From positions 62,001 through 126,000 of the forward strand of contig CAMJGE010000002.1 in the NCBI GenBank assembly GCA_946405145.1: 64,000 nucleotides of DNA. The letters are read 5' to 3'. Positions 6,596 through 14,123 of the stretch are shown here, one piece after another (within the stretch, counting starts at the first letter, position 1; every line of letters starts with the position of its first letter). The position numbers were made by a program, and so were the translations under genes. The stretch comes from an uncultured Prevotella sp. Its GTDB lineage: Bacteria > Bacteroidota > Bacteroidia > Bacteroidales > Bacteroidaceae. The notes beneath the pieces were generated by a model. The model was not told the DNA's origin and did not search any database. It saw only the letters and a list, made by a program, of their open reading frames with translations.

Positions 6596-9196
6596 GTGAT
6601 TTATCCAAATAACTTCGAACATAAGCTCGGTTTCGATGAGATCAGACGACTGTTGAAAGAGCGCTGTCTGAGTACGCTCGGCAAAGAGAAGGTAGATGAA
6701 ATAGCCTTCTCTACGGATGCCGATGTGATCAATGAATGGCTCGCACAGGTAAGAGAATTCCGCAGGCTACAGGAAGAGAAAGATGACTTCCCGATGCAGT
6801 ATTTCTTCGATGTAAGGCAGGCCATCATGCGCATCCGGCTGGAGAACACTCATCTGGAGGAAGACGAGGTTTGGGACTTGCGGCGCTCTCTGGAGACTAT
6901 CACCAACATCGTGAAGTATCTCAATGATGCAGGAGAAATCATCGGCGATCCTGTGGCCGACATGGCTTTGGCAGAGTATAAGTACCCTGCCCTGCAGAGA
7001 CTGACGGAGGGTGTGATGACCTTCCCTGCCATGATCCGCCGCATCGACTCGATACTCGACAAGTTTGGAAAAATCAAGGACTCTGCCTCGATGACGCTTG
7101 CCAGCATCCGTCATGAGCTGGAGAAGACGCAGGGGAGCATCTCGCGTACATTATATACTATACTGCATGCGGCACAGAAAGACGGGCTCGTGGACAAGGA
7201 TGCAGCTCCAACGATGCGCGACGGACGACTGGTGTTGCCCGTAGCTCCTCAGGTGAAACGCAGGATCAACGGTATCGTGCACGATGAGAGTGCCACGGGA
7301 AAAACCGTGTTTATCGAGCCTGCCGAAGTGGTGGAAGCCAATAACAAGGTGCGACAGCTGGAGGCAGAAGAGCGCAGGGAGGTGATCCGCATCCTCACGG
7401 TGTTTACCAATGAAGTAAGACCGCACGTCAACGATATTCTCAACGCCTATCAGCTATTGGCACAGATAGACCTGATACACGCCAAGGCAGAATGGGCACG
7501 GCTTACGAAGGCTTTTGAGCCTATGGTGAACAACCTGCCCTACATCGATTGGATTCACGCCGTTCACCCTTTGCTGCAACTCTCGCTCGAGAAGAAAGGC
7601 GAGAAGGTGGTGCCGCTGGATATTACATTGAAAGGCGGGAAGGAGAAAGGCGAGAAGGAAGGAAGACTTCTTATAATTTCAGGACCGAATGCGGGTGGAA
7701 AGTCGGTATGTCTGAAGACTGTCGGACTGTTGCAGTATATGCTCCAGTGCGGTCTGCCCATCCCCATCGGCGACCGCAGCATGACAGGCATCTTCCACCA
7801 TATCCTGATCGACATCGGCGACGAGCAGAGCATTGAGAACGACCTCTCTACCTACTCCAGCCACCTGATTAACATGAAGCAGATGATGAAGCAGGCTGAT
7901 GCGCATACCTTATTATTAATAGACGAGTTTGGTAGCGGCACGGAGCCAACCATCGGCGGAGCCATCGCAGAAGCCATGCTGAAGCAGTTCTGGAAGAAGC
8001 AGGCCTTCGGCGTGATTACCACCCACTATCAGAACCTGAAGCACTTTGCCGAGGACCATGAGGGTGTGGTGAACGGAGCGATGCTCTATGACCGCCATGA
8101 GATGCAGGCCCTGTTTCAGTTGGCCATCGGACAGCCTGGCAGTTCGTTTGCCATCGAGATAGCCCGAAAGACAGGCATCCCCGAGGAGGTGATCAAAGAC
8201 GCTTCGGACATCGTGGGATCAGACTATATCCAGAGCGATAAGTATCTGCAGGACATCGTGCGCGACAAGCGTTATTGGGAAGGTAAGCGCCAGACCATCC
8301 ATCAGCACGAGAAGTCGTTGGAGAGCAAGATCAACCGCTATGAGGACGAGTTGACCGAGATTGACCGACAGCGCAAGGAGATACTTCGTAAAGCCAAGGA
8401 AGAAGCCGAGGAGCTGTTGCGTGAGAGTAACAAGAAGATTGAGAATGCCATCCGTGAGATTAAGGAGGCCCAGGCAGAAAAGGAGCGTACACGACTGGTT
8501 CGTGAGGAGCTCAACACCTTCAGGGAGGAACTGTCGGAGATTGATACCAAGGATAATGACGAGGCCATTGCCCGCAAGATCCGACAGCTGCAGGAGCGCA
8601 AGGAGCGCCGTGAGAAGCGCAAGGCAGAAAAGGCTGCCGAATCGGCAGCTAACCAATCTAGTCAGTCTAGCAAACCTAGTCAACCTAGTCAGTCTAGCAG
8701 ACCATTCGCCCCAGGCGACACCGTGAGGATCAAAGGTCTGACTTCCGTCGGCACCATCGAGAGCATTGATGGCGGTAAGGCCGTTGTGATCTTCGGCGGC
8801 ATGAAGACAAAGATGCGTGCCGACCGATTGGAGCATGCTGAGCAATCGAAGAGTCAGATCTCCAAACAAGAGGAGCGTAACAACAACATCGCAGGTTCAT
8901 ATAGTATGGTATCTAAGGATACGCGTGATGTGATAGACAACCGCAAACTGAACTTCAAACAAGACATTGACGTACGTGGTATGCGAGGTGAGGAAGCCAT
9001 CAATGCCATCACATATTTTATTGATGATGCGATATTGGTGGGCGTATCAAGAGTCAGAATTCTTCATGGCACAGGCTCTGGAATCCTGCGCCAGCTGATA
9101 CGCCAATATCTGGCCACCGTACCTAATGTTTCGCACTTCCGCGACGAGCATGTGCAGTTCGGCGGAGCCGGCATTACTGTTGTAGATTTAGACTGA
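6596..9196 (+). CDS. mutS2: Endonuclease MutS2
   Basis: The MutS2 N-terminus (MIYPNNFEHKLGFDEIRRLL) fixes the GTG at 6596 as the start, although it sits almost on the promoter. Order: helical core and clamp (about 1-330), ATPase with Walker A GPNAGGKS (about 361-368) and Walker B LLLIDEFGSGTEP (about 437-449), a long coiled coil (about 550-680), a low-complexity Ser/Gln/Pro linker (about 683-701), a KOW-like beta domain (RPFAPGDTVRIKG ...) and a C-terminal Smr domain with DVRGMRGEEA and LHGTGSG (about 790-866). It lacks the MutS mismatch-recognition domain. Known MutS2 roles are suppression of homologous recombination and rescue of collided ribosomes; which applies here cannot be read from sequence. 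Confidence 0.95.
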   Translation: MIYPNNFEHKLGFDEIRRLLKERCLSTLGKEKVDEIAFSTDADVINEWLAQVREFRRLQEEKDDFPMQYFFDVRQAIMRIRLENTHLEEDEVWDLRRSLETITNIVKYLNDAGEIIGDPVADMALAEYKYPALQRLTEGVMTFPAMIRRIDSILDKFGKIKDSASMTLASIRHELEKTQGSISRTLYTILHAAQKDGLVDKDAAPTMRDGRLVLPVAPQVKRRINGIVHDESATGKTVFIEPAEVVEANNKVRQLEAEERREVIRILTVFTNEVRPHVNDILNAYQLLAQIDLIHAKAEWARLTKAFEPMVNNLPYIDWIHAVHPLLQLSLEKKGEKVVPLDITLKGGKEKGEKEGRLLIISGPNAGGKSVCLKTVGLLQYMLQCGLPIPIGDRSMTGIFHHILIDIGDEQSIENDLSTYSSHLINMKQMMKQADAHTLLLIDEFGSGTEPTIGGAIAEAMLKQFWKKQAFGVITTHYQNLKHFAEDHEGVVNGAMLYDRHEMQALFQLAIGQPGSSFAIEIARKTGIPEEVIKDASDIVGSDYIQSDKYLQDIVRDKRYWEGKRQTIHQHEKSLESKINRYEDELTEIDRQRKEILRKAKEEAEELLRESNKKIENAIREIKEAQAEKERTRLVREELNTFREELSEIDTKDNDEAIARKIRQLQERKERREKRKAEKAAESAANQSSQSSKPSQPSQSSRPFAPGDTVRIKGLTSVGTIESIDGGKAVVIFGGMKTKMRADRLEHAEQSKSQISKQEERNNNIAGSYSMVSKDTRDVIDNRKLNFKQDIDVRGMRGEEAINAITYFIDDAILVGVSRVRILHGTGSGILRQLIRQYLATVPNVSHFRDEHVQFGGAGITVVDLD

Positions 9197-9240
9197 TTTT
9201 GGGGTCATTTTTGTTATTTAAGACTTCTTGACATAAATCA

Positions 9241-9252
9241 GTGTGCGCACAC
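9241..9252. promoter_or_regulatory. Perfect 12-bp palindrome, possible operator
   Basis: GTGTGCGCACAC lies 27 bp upstream of the -33 element of the next promoter, in AT-rich surroundings. It could be an operator for a dimeric regulator, but no regulator is identified. Confidence 0.35.
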
Positions 9253-9278
9253 AATTTTTATAAAAAAGCCTAAAAAAC

Positions 9279-9309
9279 TTGCATAACTCGTTGATTACCC
9301 GTAACTTTG
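9279..9309 (+). promoter_or_regulatory. Promoter of the lytic transglycosylase gene
   Basis: TTG (9279-9281), a 20-bp spacer and TAACTTTG (9302-9309). The leader of 70-100 nt contains a GGATTT/AAATCC hairpin at about 9313-9328. Confidence 0.7.
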
Positions 9310-9412
9310 CACCGGATTTGAGAAAATCCACGCGGAAAAGTCGCTCTTTGAAAAAGAAAATCTAAAGGATAACGCGGTTCTCGTGATGAGTATCCGCCTA
9401 AAGTATAGAGAT

Positions 9413-9856
9413 ATGATTCAAATGGTAAAGAAAGCAAGTTTGGTCATGATGGCCCTTGCGATGTGTTGCACGACTGCCTTGGCAGGTGGAAATGCGACTA
9501 AGAGTAAGAAAGCAAAAGCTTTTAACTGGAATCCGATCATGGATGCAATCATCCAGGTGGAAAGCGAAGGAAATCCAAACGCCGTGAGTGGGAACTCCGT
9601 AGGCGTGATGCAGATTACTCCGATTCTCGTAAAGGAATGTAATGACATTCTAAAGAAGCAGAAGAGTAAGAAGCAATTTACAATGAACGACCGCTATAGT
9701 GTAGCCAAGTCGAAAGAGATGTTCCTTCTGATTCAATCGTATCATAACCCAATGAATAGCATAGAGAAGGCTATTCGCTCCTGGAACGGAGGAATACGAT
9801 ACAGCGTTCGAGCAACCAACAAGTATTACAAGAAGGTTATGAGTAGAATGAAGTAG
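9413..9856 (+). CDS. Small periplasmic lytic transglycosylase (SLT domain)
   Basis: This start gives a clean signal peptide (VKKASLVMMALAMCCTTALA then GG). In-frame GTG 9383 and ATG 9386 upstream would lengthen the n-region and cannot be excluded. The mature part is a minimal SLT/lysozyme-like domain: AIIQVESEGNPNAVSGNSVG carries the catalytic Glu (VESEGNP), followed by GVMQITP, with IRSWNGG and NKYYKKV near the C-terminus. It probably cleaves peptidoglycan glycan strands with formation of 1,6-anhydro ends. It is short (about 148 residues) and has no LysM or other wall-binding module. It is monocistronic, with its own promoter and terminator. Confidence 0.85.
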   Translation: MIQMVKKASLVMMALAMCCTTALAGGNATKSKKAKAFNWNPIMDAIIQVESEGNPNAVSGNSVGVMQITPILVKECNDILKKQKSKKQFTMNDRYSVAKSKEMFLLIQSYHNPMNSIEKAIRSWNGGIRYSVRATNKYYKKVMSRMK

Positions 9857-9878
9857 ATGATCTATTTCTGATTTATAC

Positions 9879-9922
9879 AAGTCCGATTGTCAAGACAAAA
9901 CTTGGCGATTGGACTTTTTTTT
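9879..9922 (+). terminator. Terminator of the lytic transglycosylase gene
   Basis: A 16-bp imperfect stem (9879-9894 with 9901-9916, G-U pairs inside) with a 6-nt loop is followed by eight T residues. Confidence 0.85.
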
Positions 9923-9941
9923 ATGAATAAATCCTAAATTA

Positions 9942-9973
9942 TTTGTCCATTTAAGCGACTATCACTATCTTTG
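9942..9973 (+). promoter_or_regulatory. Promoter of lemA
   Basis: TTTG (9942-9945), a 20-bp spacer and TATCTTTG (9966-9973), 34 bp before the lemA start. Confidence 0.75.
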
Positions 9974-10007
9974 CCGCCGAATTAATCATTTAAAATAAGT
10001 ACAGACT

Positions 10008-10568
10008 ATGACACTGATTATCATTTTAGTAGTGGTTGCAATCCTGGTTATAGGATGCATCAGCATTTACAACACCCTCGTCAAACTGCGTAATAACCGC
10101 GAGAACGCCTTTGCCAACATCGACGTGCAGCTGAAGCAGCGCCACGACCTGATACCCCAATTGGTAGCTACCGTGAAAGGCTATGCTCAGCATGAGAAAG
10201 AACTGTTGGAGCGTGTGACGCAAGCCCGTGCAGCAGCTATGGGCGCTACCACAATCAACGACAAGATACAGGCAGAGAACGCCCTCTCAAGTGCATTGGC
10301 AGGACTGAAGGTGTCGGTAGAGGCTTATCCAGAGTTGAAGGCCAACCAGAACTTCCTGCAGTTGCAAGGTGAAATCGCAGACATCGAGAACAAGATTGCT
10401 GCAACGCGCCGTTACTTCAACTCAGCTACACGTGAGCTGAACAATGCCGTACAGACCTTCCCATCGAACATCTTCGCCAATATGTTCGGATTCAAGAAGG
10501 AGCCCATGTTCGAGATAGCCCAAGAGGAGCGTGCCACCATCGAGAAGGCACCAGAGATTAAGTTCTAA
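10008..10568 (+). CDS. lemA: LemA family membrane protein
   Basis: 186 residues: one N-terminal transmembrane helix (about 3-21, LIIILVVVAILVIGCISIYN) and then the LemA helical bundle with the family signature NRENAFANIDVQLKQRHDLIPQLVATVKGYAQHE and the C-terminal FPSNIFANMFGFKK. The length is typical. LemA is commonly paired with an M48 protease or a TPM-domain protein, and here an M48 protease starts 6 bp downstream. The molecular function is not established; the pairing suggests envelope quality control. Confidence 0.92.
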   Translation: MTLIIILVVVAILVIGCISIYNTLVKLRNNRENAFANIDVQLKQRHDLIPQLVATVKGYAQHEKELLERVTQARAAAMGATTINDKIQAENALSSALAGLKVSVEAYPELKANQNFLQLQGEIADIENKIAATRRYFNSATRELNNAVQTFPSNIFANMFGFKKEPMFEIAQEERATIEKAPEIKF

Positions 10569-10574
10569 AAGCCG

Positions 10575-11615
10575 ATGAAATACGTCGGAATACAAAGTCA
10601 GATATCGAGCAACAACATGAAGAGCATGTTGTTGCTCATTACCTTTCCCATCATCCTATTGGGTATGCTATGGATATTCCTGGCTATCATCACTTATCTT
10701 GGTGGAGACTATTATGAACAGAACAGCTACTACATCGAGAAGCTTGGAACCAACTACGAACCCCAGTTCGACACAAGTTCCGTCAATTGGGCCTTCACAA
10801 AGATTGCCCCCTTTGTGATCATCGGTGTAGTCATCTGGTTCGTCATCGCCTATTTCTCCAACACGAAGATGATTCAGAGAGCCACAGGCGCCCAACCACT
10901 AATGCGAAGAGAGAATCCCAGGGTGTATAACATCGTGGAGAACCTCTGCATGTCATGCGGCATGGATATGCCAAAGGTGAACGTGATCGACGATCCGCAG
11001 TTGAATGCCTTTGCCAGTGGTATCGACAAGAACTCCTATACCGTCACCGTTACTACAGGTCTGCTCGAACGTCTGAACGATGAAGAACTGGCAGGCGTGA
11101 TCGGACACGAGCTGACACACATCCGCAACCGCGACACCCGACTGCTGATCACCAGCATCATCTTCGTGGGTATCGTGTCCACCGTCTTGTCGCTTGTGGT
11201 ACGTATGATCTACAACCGTATGCTGTTCGGAGGTTTCAGCAGTAGTAGCAATGACGACAATCGCGAAAGTAAGGGAAACGGCTTGTCGGTGATGGTCATC
11301 ATGCTCATTGGCGCTGTATGTGCCGGCATCGCCTACCTCTTCATCATGCTCACCCGCTTTGCCATCTCCCGCAAACGTGAGTTCATGGCTGATGCAGGAG
11401 GTGCAGAGCTCTGCGGCAACCCGTTGGCACTGGCTTCAGCCCTCAGGAAAATCTCCAATAATCCGGGACTTGGTGAAGTAGAACGGGATGATATCGCACA
11501 GATGTATATCATCCGCCCCAAGCAGATGGCACAGGGATTGATGAGTTTCATCAGCGGTCTCTTCGCCACCCATCCAAGCACAGAAGAACGAATCAGGATA
11601 TTGGAACAGTTCTAA
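10575..11615 (+). CDS. M48 family membrane metallopeptidase (HtpX-like)
   Basis: 346 residues with four hydrophobic segments (about 18-42, 74-92, 187-210, 233-257). The zinc site is HELTH at about residues 178-182 (GVIGHELTHIRNRDTR), and the third ligand Glu lies in REFMADAGGAEL (about 268). It is homologous to HtpX but has a longer N-terminus. It likely degrades misfolded membrane proteins at the inner membrane. It forms an operon with lemA, and a hairpin terminator follows directly. Confidence 0.9.
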   Translation: MKYVGIQSQISSNNMKSMLLLITFPIILLGMLWIFLAIITYLGGDYYEQNSYYIEKLGTNYEPQFDTSSVNWAFTKIAPFVIIGVVIWFVIAYFSNTKMIQRATGAQPLMRRENPRVYNIVENLCMSCGMDMPKVNVIDDPQLNAFASGIDKNSYTVTVTTGLLERLNDEELAGVIGHELTHIRNRDTRLLITSIIFVGIVSTVLSLVVRMIYNRMLFGGFSSSSNDDNRESKGNGLSVMVIMLIGAVCAGIAYLFIMLTRFAISRKREFMADAGGAELCGNPLALASALRKISNNPGLGEVERDDIAQMYIIRPKQMAQGLMSFISGLFATHPSTEERIRILEQF

Positions 11616-11620
11616 AAAAG

Positions 11621-11658
11621 AAAGTGTGCAAGCCTTGATGACTTGCACACTTTTTTTA
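11621..11658. terminator. Bidirectional terminator between M48 protease gene and tRNA-fMet
   Basis: AAAGTGTGCAAG (11621-11632) pairs perfectly with CTTGCACACTTT (11642-11653). T-runs lie on both strands. Confidence 0.9.
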
Positions 11659-11659
11659 G

Positions 11660-11732
11660 TTGCGGAGGCAGGATTCGAACGTGCGACCTCCAGGTTATGA
11701 GCCTGGCGAGCTACCAACTGCTCCACTCCGCG
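11660..11732 (-). tRNA. Initiator tRNA-Met (CAU)
   Basis: Read on the - strand, the acceptor begins C-GCGGAG and ends CTCCGC-A, leaving the unpaired C1:A72 typical of bacterial initiator tRNA. The anticodon loop is CTCATAA. Oddities: the anticodon stem is CCAGG/CCTGG, so the usual three G-C pairs are A-U, G-C, G-C, and the T-stem GCACG/CCTGC has a C:C mismatch. CCA is not encoded. Confidence 0.88.
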
Positions 11733-11831
11733 ATGTTAAGCGGTTGCAAAACCAGTGCAAGCTGAATGCAGAAAGCTCGCTTTTTGCTGAGGCGAAGCCT
11801 GATTTCGCAGGGCTTTTCTTGAAAAGCGCTG

Positions 11832-11863
11832 CAAAGGTACGAATAATTTCTGAAATACGCAAA
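11832..11863 (-). promoter_or_regulatory. Promoter of tRNA-fMet
   Basis: On the - strand, TTTG (11860-11863), a 20-bp spacer and TACCTTTG (11832-11839), about 100 bp upstream of the tRNA. Confidence 0.7.
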
Positions 11864-11920
11864 TATTTATGCTGTTTTTTTGAAAAATAGCCGTTTTTAC
11901 AACTTTTTACCTCTTTTTTC

Positions 11921-11951
11921 TTGCGCAATTCAAAGAAAAAAACTATTTTTG
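11921..11951 (+). promoter_or_regulatory. Promoter of the tetR gene
   Basis: TTG (11921-11923), a 20-bp spacer and TATTTTTG (11944-11951). The leader carries AGGAGG (11990-11995), a strong ribosome site rare among these genes. Confidence 0.7.
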
Positions 11952-12002
11952 CACACTGTAATTGCTATGTGCAATAAATAAACCATAGGAGGAGTCAAAA
12001 GT

Positions 12003-12596
12003 ATGTCAATATCCAAAACAAGACAAAAACTAGTCGATGTTGCTCGCCAGCTGTTTGCCAAGAACGGACTGGAGAATACAACTATGAACGACATTGCCAT
12101 GCAATCGGGTAAAGGGCGACGCACACTCTATACCTATTTTAAATCAAAAGAAGAGATTTATTATGCAGTCATCGAAGGCGAGTTGGAGCGATTAAGCGAC
12201 AAGCTCGACGAGGTGGCAGCTCGCAAAATCCGTCCGCAGGACAAGATTATCGAGTTGATCTACACCCACCTGAGCATGATTCGTGAGACCGTAGTAAGAA
12301 ACGGTAACCTGCGTGCTGAGTTCTTCCGTAATATCTGGATGGTGGAAAAGGTGCGTAAACATTTCGATGATGCAGAGATTGAACTCTTCAGGAAAGTTTA
12401 TACGGAAGGAAAAGAGGAGGGCGAGTTTGACATTGACAATGTGGATCTCGTGGCCGACATCACCCACTATTGTATCAAGGGCCTAGAGGTACCTTATATT
12501 TACGGACGCATCGCACATGGCATGAAAGAAGAAGATACAAAACCTCAGGTGGCCAAGGTGGTATATGGTGCATTGGGGAAATTCAGAAGGAATTAA
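12003..12596 (+). CDS. TetR/AcrR family transcriptional regulator
   Basis: 197 residues. The N-terminal TetR helix-turn-helix spans about 8-55 (ARQLFAKNGLENTTMNDIAMQSGKGRRTLYTYFKSKEEI, shown here as a described segment around TTMNDIA and LYTYFKSKEE). A ligand-binding helical domain follows. An AGGAGG site 7 bp before the ATG supports the start. It is 38 bp upstream of fabG and in the same direction, and a ketosynthase gene follows. Regulators of this type in Bacteroidetes often accompany fatty-acid or aryl-polyene-like genes, so control of lipid or polyene synthesis is a reasonable guess. The ligand is unknown. Confidence 0.85.
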   Translation: MSISKTRQKLVDVARQLFAKNGLENTTMNDIAMQSGKGRRTLYTYFKSKEEIYYAVIEGELERLSDKLDEVAARKIRPQDKIIELIYTHLSMIRETVVRNGNLRAEFFRNIWMVEKVRKHFDDAEIELFRKVYTEGKEEGEFDIDNVDLVADITHYCIKGLEVPYIYGRIAHGMKEEDTKPQVAKVVYGALGKFRRN

Positions 12597-12634
12597 AGGA
12601 TTAAACATTTAGAATTAAATATTAAACATTAATT

Positions 12635-13372
12635 ATGGGATTATTAGAAGGTAAGACAGCACTGATTACAGGTGCTGCACGCGGTATCGGAAAAGCTATC
12701 GCACTGAAGTTCGCCGCTGAAGGCGCAAACATCGCATTCACCGACCTCGCCGTAAACGAAGAGACAGAAAAGGAAATTGCAGCCTTAGGCGTAAAGGCTA
12801 AGAGCTATGCCTCTAATGCTGCTGACTTCGCTCAGACAGAGGAAGTGGTGAAGGCTGTCAAGGAGGAGTTTGGTTCTATCGACATTCTAGTCAACAATGC
12901 CGGCATCACCAAGGACGGTCTGATGCTGCGCATGACTGAGCAGCAATGGGACGCTGTGATTGCAGTCAACCTGAAGTCGGCCTTTAACTTTATACACGCC
13001 TGTGTACCTGTGATGATGCGTCAGCGTGGTGGTTCAATCATCAATATGGCCTCCGTCGTAGGTGTTCATGGTAACGCCGGTCAGGCAAACTATGCTGCTT
13101 CAAAGGCTGGTCTGATTGCACTTGCTAAGAGTATCGGACAGGAAATGGGTCCAAAGGGTATTCGTGCCAATGCCATAGCCCCTGGTTTCATCGATACAGC
13201 TATGACTCAGGCACTTCCTGACGACATCCGCAAGGAGTGGATCAATAAGATTCCTCTGCGCCGTGGCGGTCAGGTAGAAGATATCGCCAATGTGGCTACA
13301 TTCCTGGCTTCTGACCTCTCAAGCTATGTAAGCGGTCAGGTAATCCAGGTTGATGGTGGTATGAACATGTAA
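12635..13372 (+). CDS. fabG: 3-oxoacyl-[ACP] reductase FabG
   Basis: 245 residues, a classical short-chain dehydrogenase. NADPH-binding TGAARGIG at about 12-19, NNAG at about 88-91, and the catalytic Ser/Tyr/Lys in ASVVG and YAASK (Tyr about 152, Lys about 156). It ends in GGMNM, the usual FabG C-terminus. It reduces beta-ketoacyl-ACP in fatty acid elongation. The position between tetR and a ketosynthase leaves open that it is a specialised paralogue rather than the housekeeping enzyme. Confidence 0.9.
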   Translation: MGLLEGKTALITGAARGIGKAIALKFAAEGANIAFTDLAVNEETEKEIAALGVKAKSYASNAADFAQTEEVVKAVKEEFGSIDILVNNAGITKDGLMLRMTEQQWDAVIAVNLKSAFNFIHACVPVMMRQRGGSIINMASVVGVHGNAGQANYAASKAGLIALAKSIGQEMGPKGIRANAIAPGFIDTAMTQALPDDIRKEWINKIPLRRGGQVEDIANVATFLASDLSSYVSGQVIQVDGGMNM

Positions 13373-13392
13373 TCAATGGACAGTTGATAATT

Positions 13393-14094
13393 ATGGAGGT
13401 AATCTACGAGGATAACCATATTATCATAGTTAACAAACAAAGTGGGGAGATCGTTCAGGGCGACAAGACTGGCGATCGCCCCCTTTCTGATATCGTAAAA
13501 GACTATATCAAAGAGAAGTACCAGAAACCTGGAGCTGTATTCTTGGGCGTGGTGCATCGCTTAGACCGTCCAGTATCAGGCCTGGTGGTCTTCGCCCGTA
13601 CCTCAAAAGCACTCACCCGTCTGAACAAGATGTTTGCTGAGGGTGAAGTGCATAAGACCTATTGGGCAATCGTGAAAAACACGCCCAACGAGCCAGAAGG
13701 TACACTGACCCATTGGCTGGTGCGCAATGAGAAGCAGAACAAATCGTATGCTTATACGTCGGAAAAGCCGAACGCCAAGAAAGCGATATTGAAATACCGT
13801 GTCATCGGTCATTCTGACAATTACAGTCTGCTGGAAGTGCAGTTGATGACTGGACGCCATCACCAGATACGCTGTCAGTTGGCAGCGATGGGTTGTCCCA
13901 TCAAAGGCGACCTGAAATACGGAGCACCCCGCAGCAATCCCGATGGTAGCATATCGTTGCTATCACGCAAAGTAGAGTTCATTCATCCTGTATCAAAAGA
14001 GCGGATTACCGTAGAGGCTCCCCTCCCCGATGAGCCGTTATGGCAGGCTTTCGCTATTTTTTTTCAAAAAAGCTTTGCCTTTCATCAGAAATGA
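13393..14094 (+). CDS. RluA-family pseudouridine synthase
   Basis: The ATG at 13393 is preferred over an in-frame TTG at 13384. 233 residues: the catalytic motif HRLDRPVSGL (about 58-67) contains the essential Asp, followed by KTYWAIV and TGRHHQIRCQLA, all RluA landmarks. There is no S4 domain, so it is a short RluA/RluC-type enzyme. The RNA target cannot be read from the sequence. The next gene's promoter begins inside its 3' end. Confidence 0.9.
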   Translation: MEVIYEDNHIIIVNKQSGEIVQGDKTGDRPLSDIVKDYIKEKYQKPGAVFLGVVHRLDRPVSGLVVFARTSKALTRLNKMFAEGEVHKTYWAIVKNTPNEPEGTLTHWLVRNEKQNKSYAYTSEKPNAKKAILKYRVIGHSDNYSLLEVQLMTGRHHQIRCQLAAMGCPIKGDLKYGAPRSNPDGSISLLSRKVEFIHPVSKERITVEAPLPDEPLWQAFAIFFQKSFAFHQK

Positions 14095-14104
14095 TGTAAT
14101 TTTG
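14074..14104 (+). promoter_or_regulatory. Promoter of the ketosynthase-tamB-tamL operon
   Basis: TTTG (14074-14077), a 19-bp spacer and TAATTTTG (14097-14104), overlapping the end of the pseudouridine synthase gene. A 20-nt leader precedes the ATG at 14124. Confidence 0.7.
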
Positions 14105-14123
14105 CACACAATTATTAATTGGA

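Noticed and set aside
8219..8869. 216-codon - strand frame rich in Leu
   Set aside because: Antisense to the MutS2 coiled coil, whose Glu/Lys codons read as Leu/Phe on the other strand.
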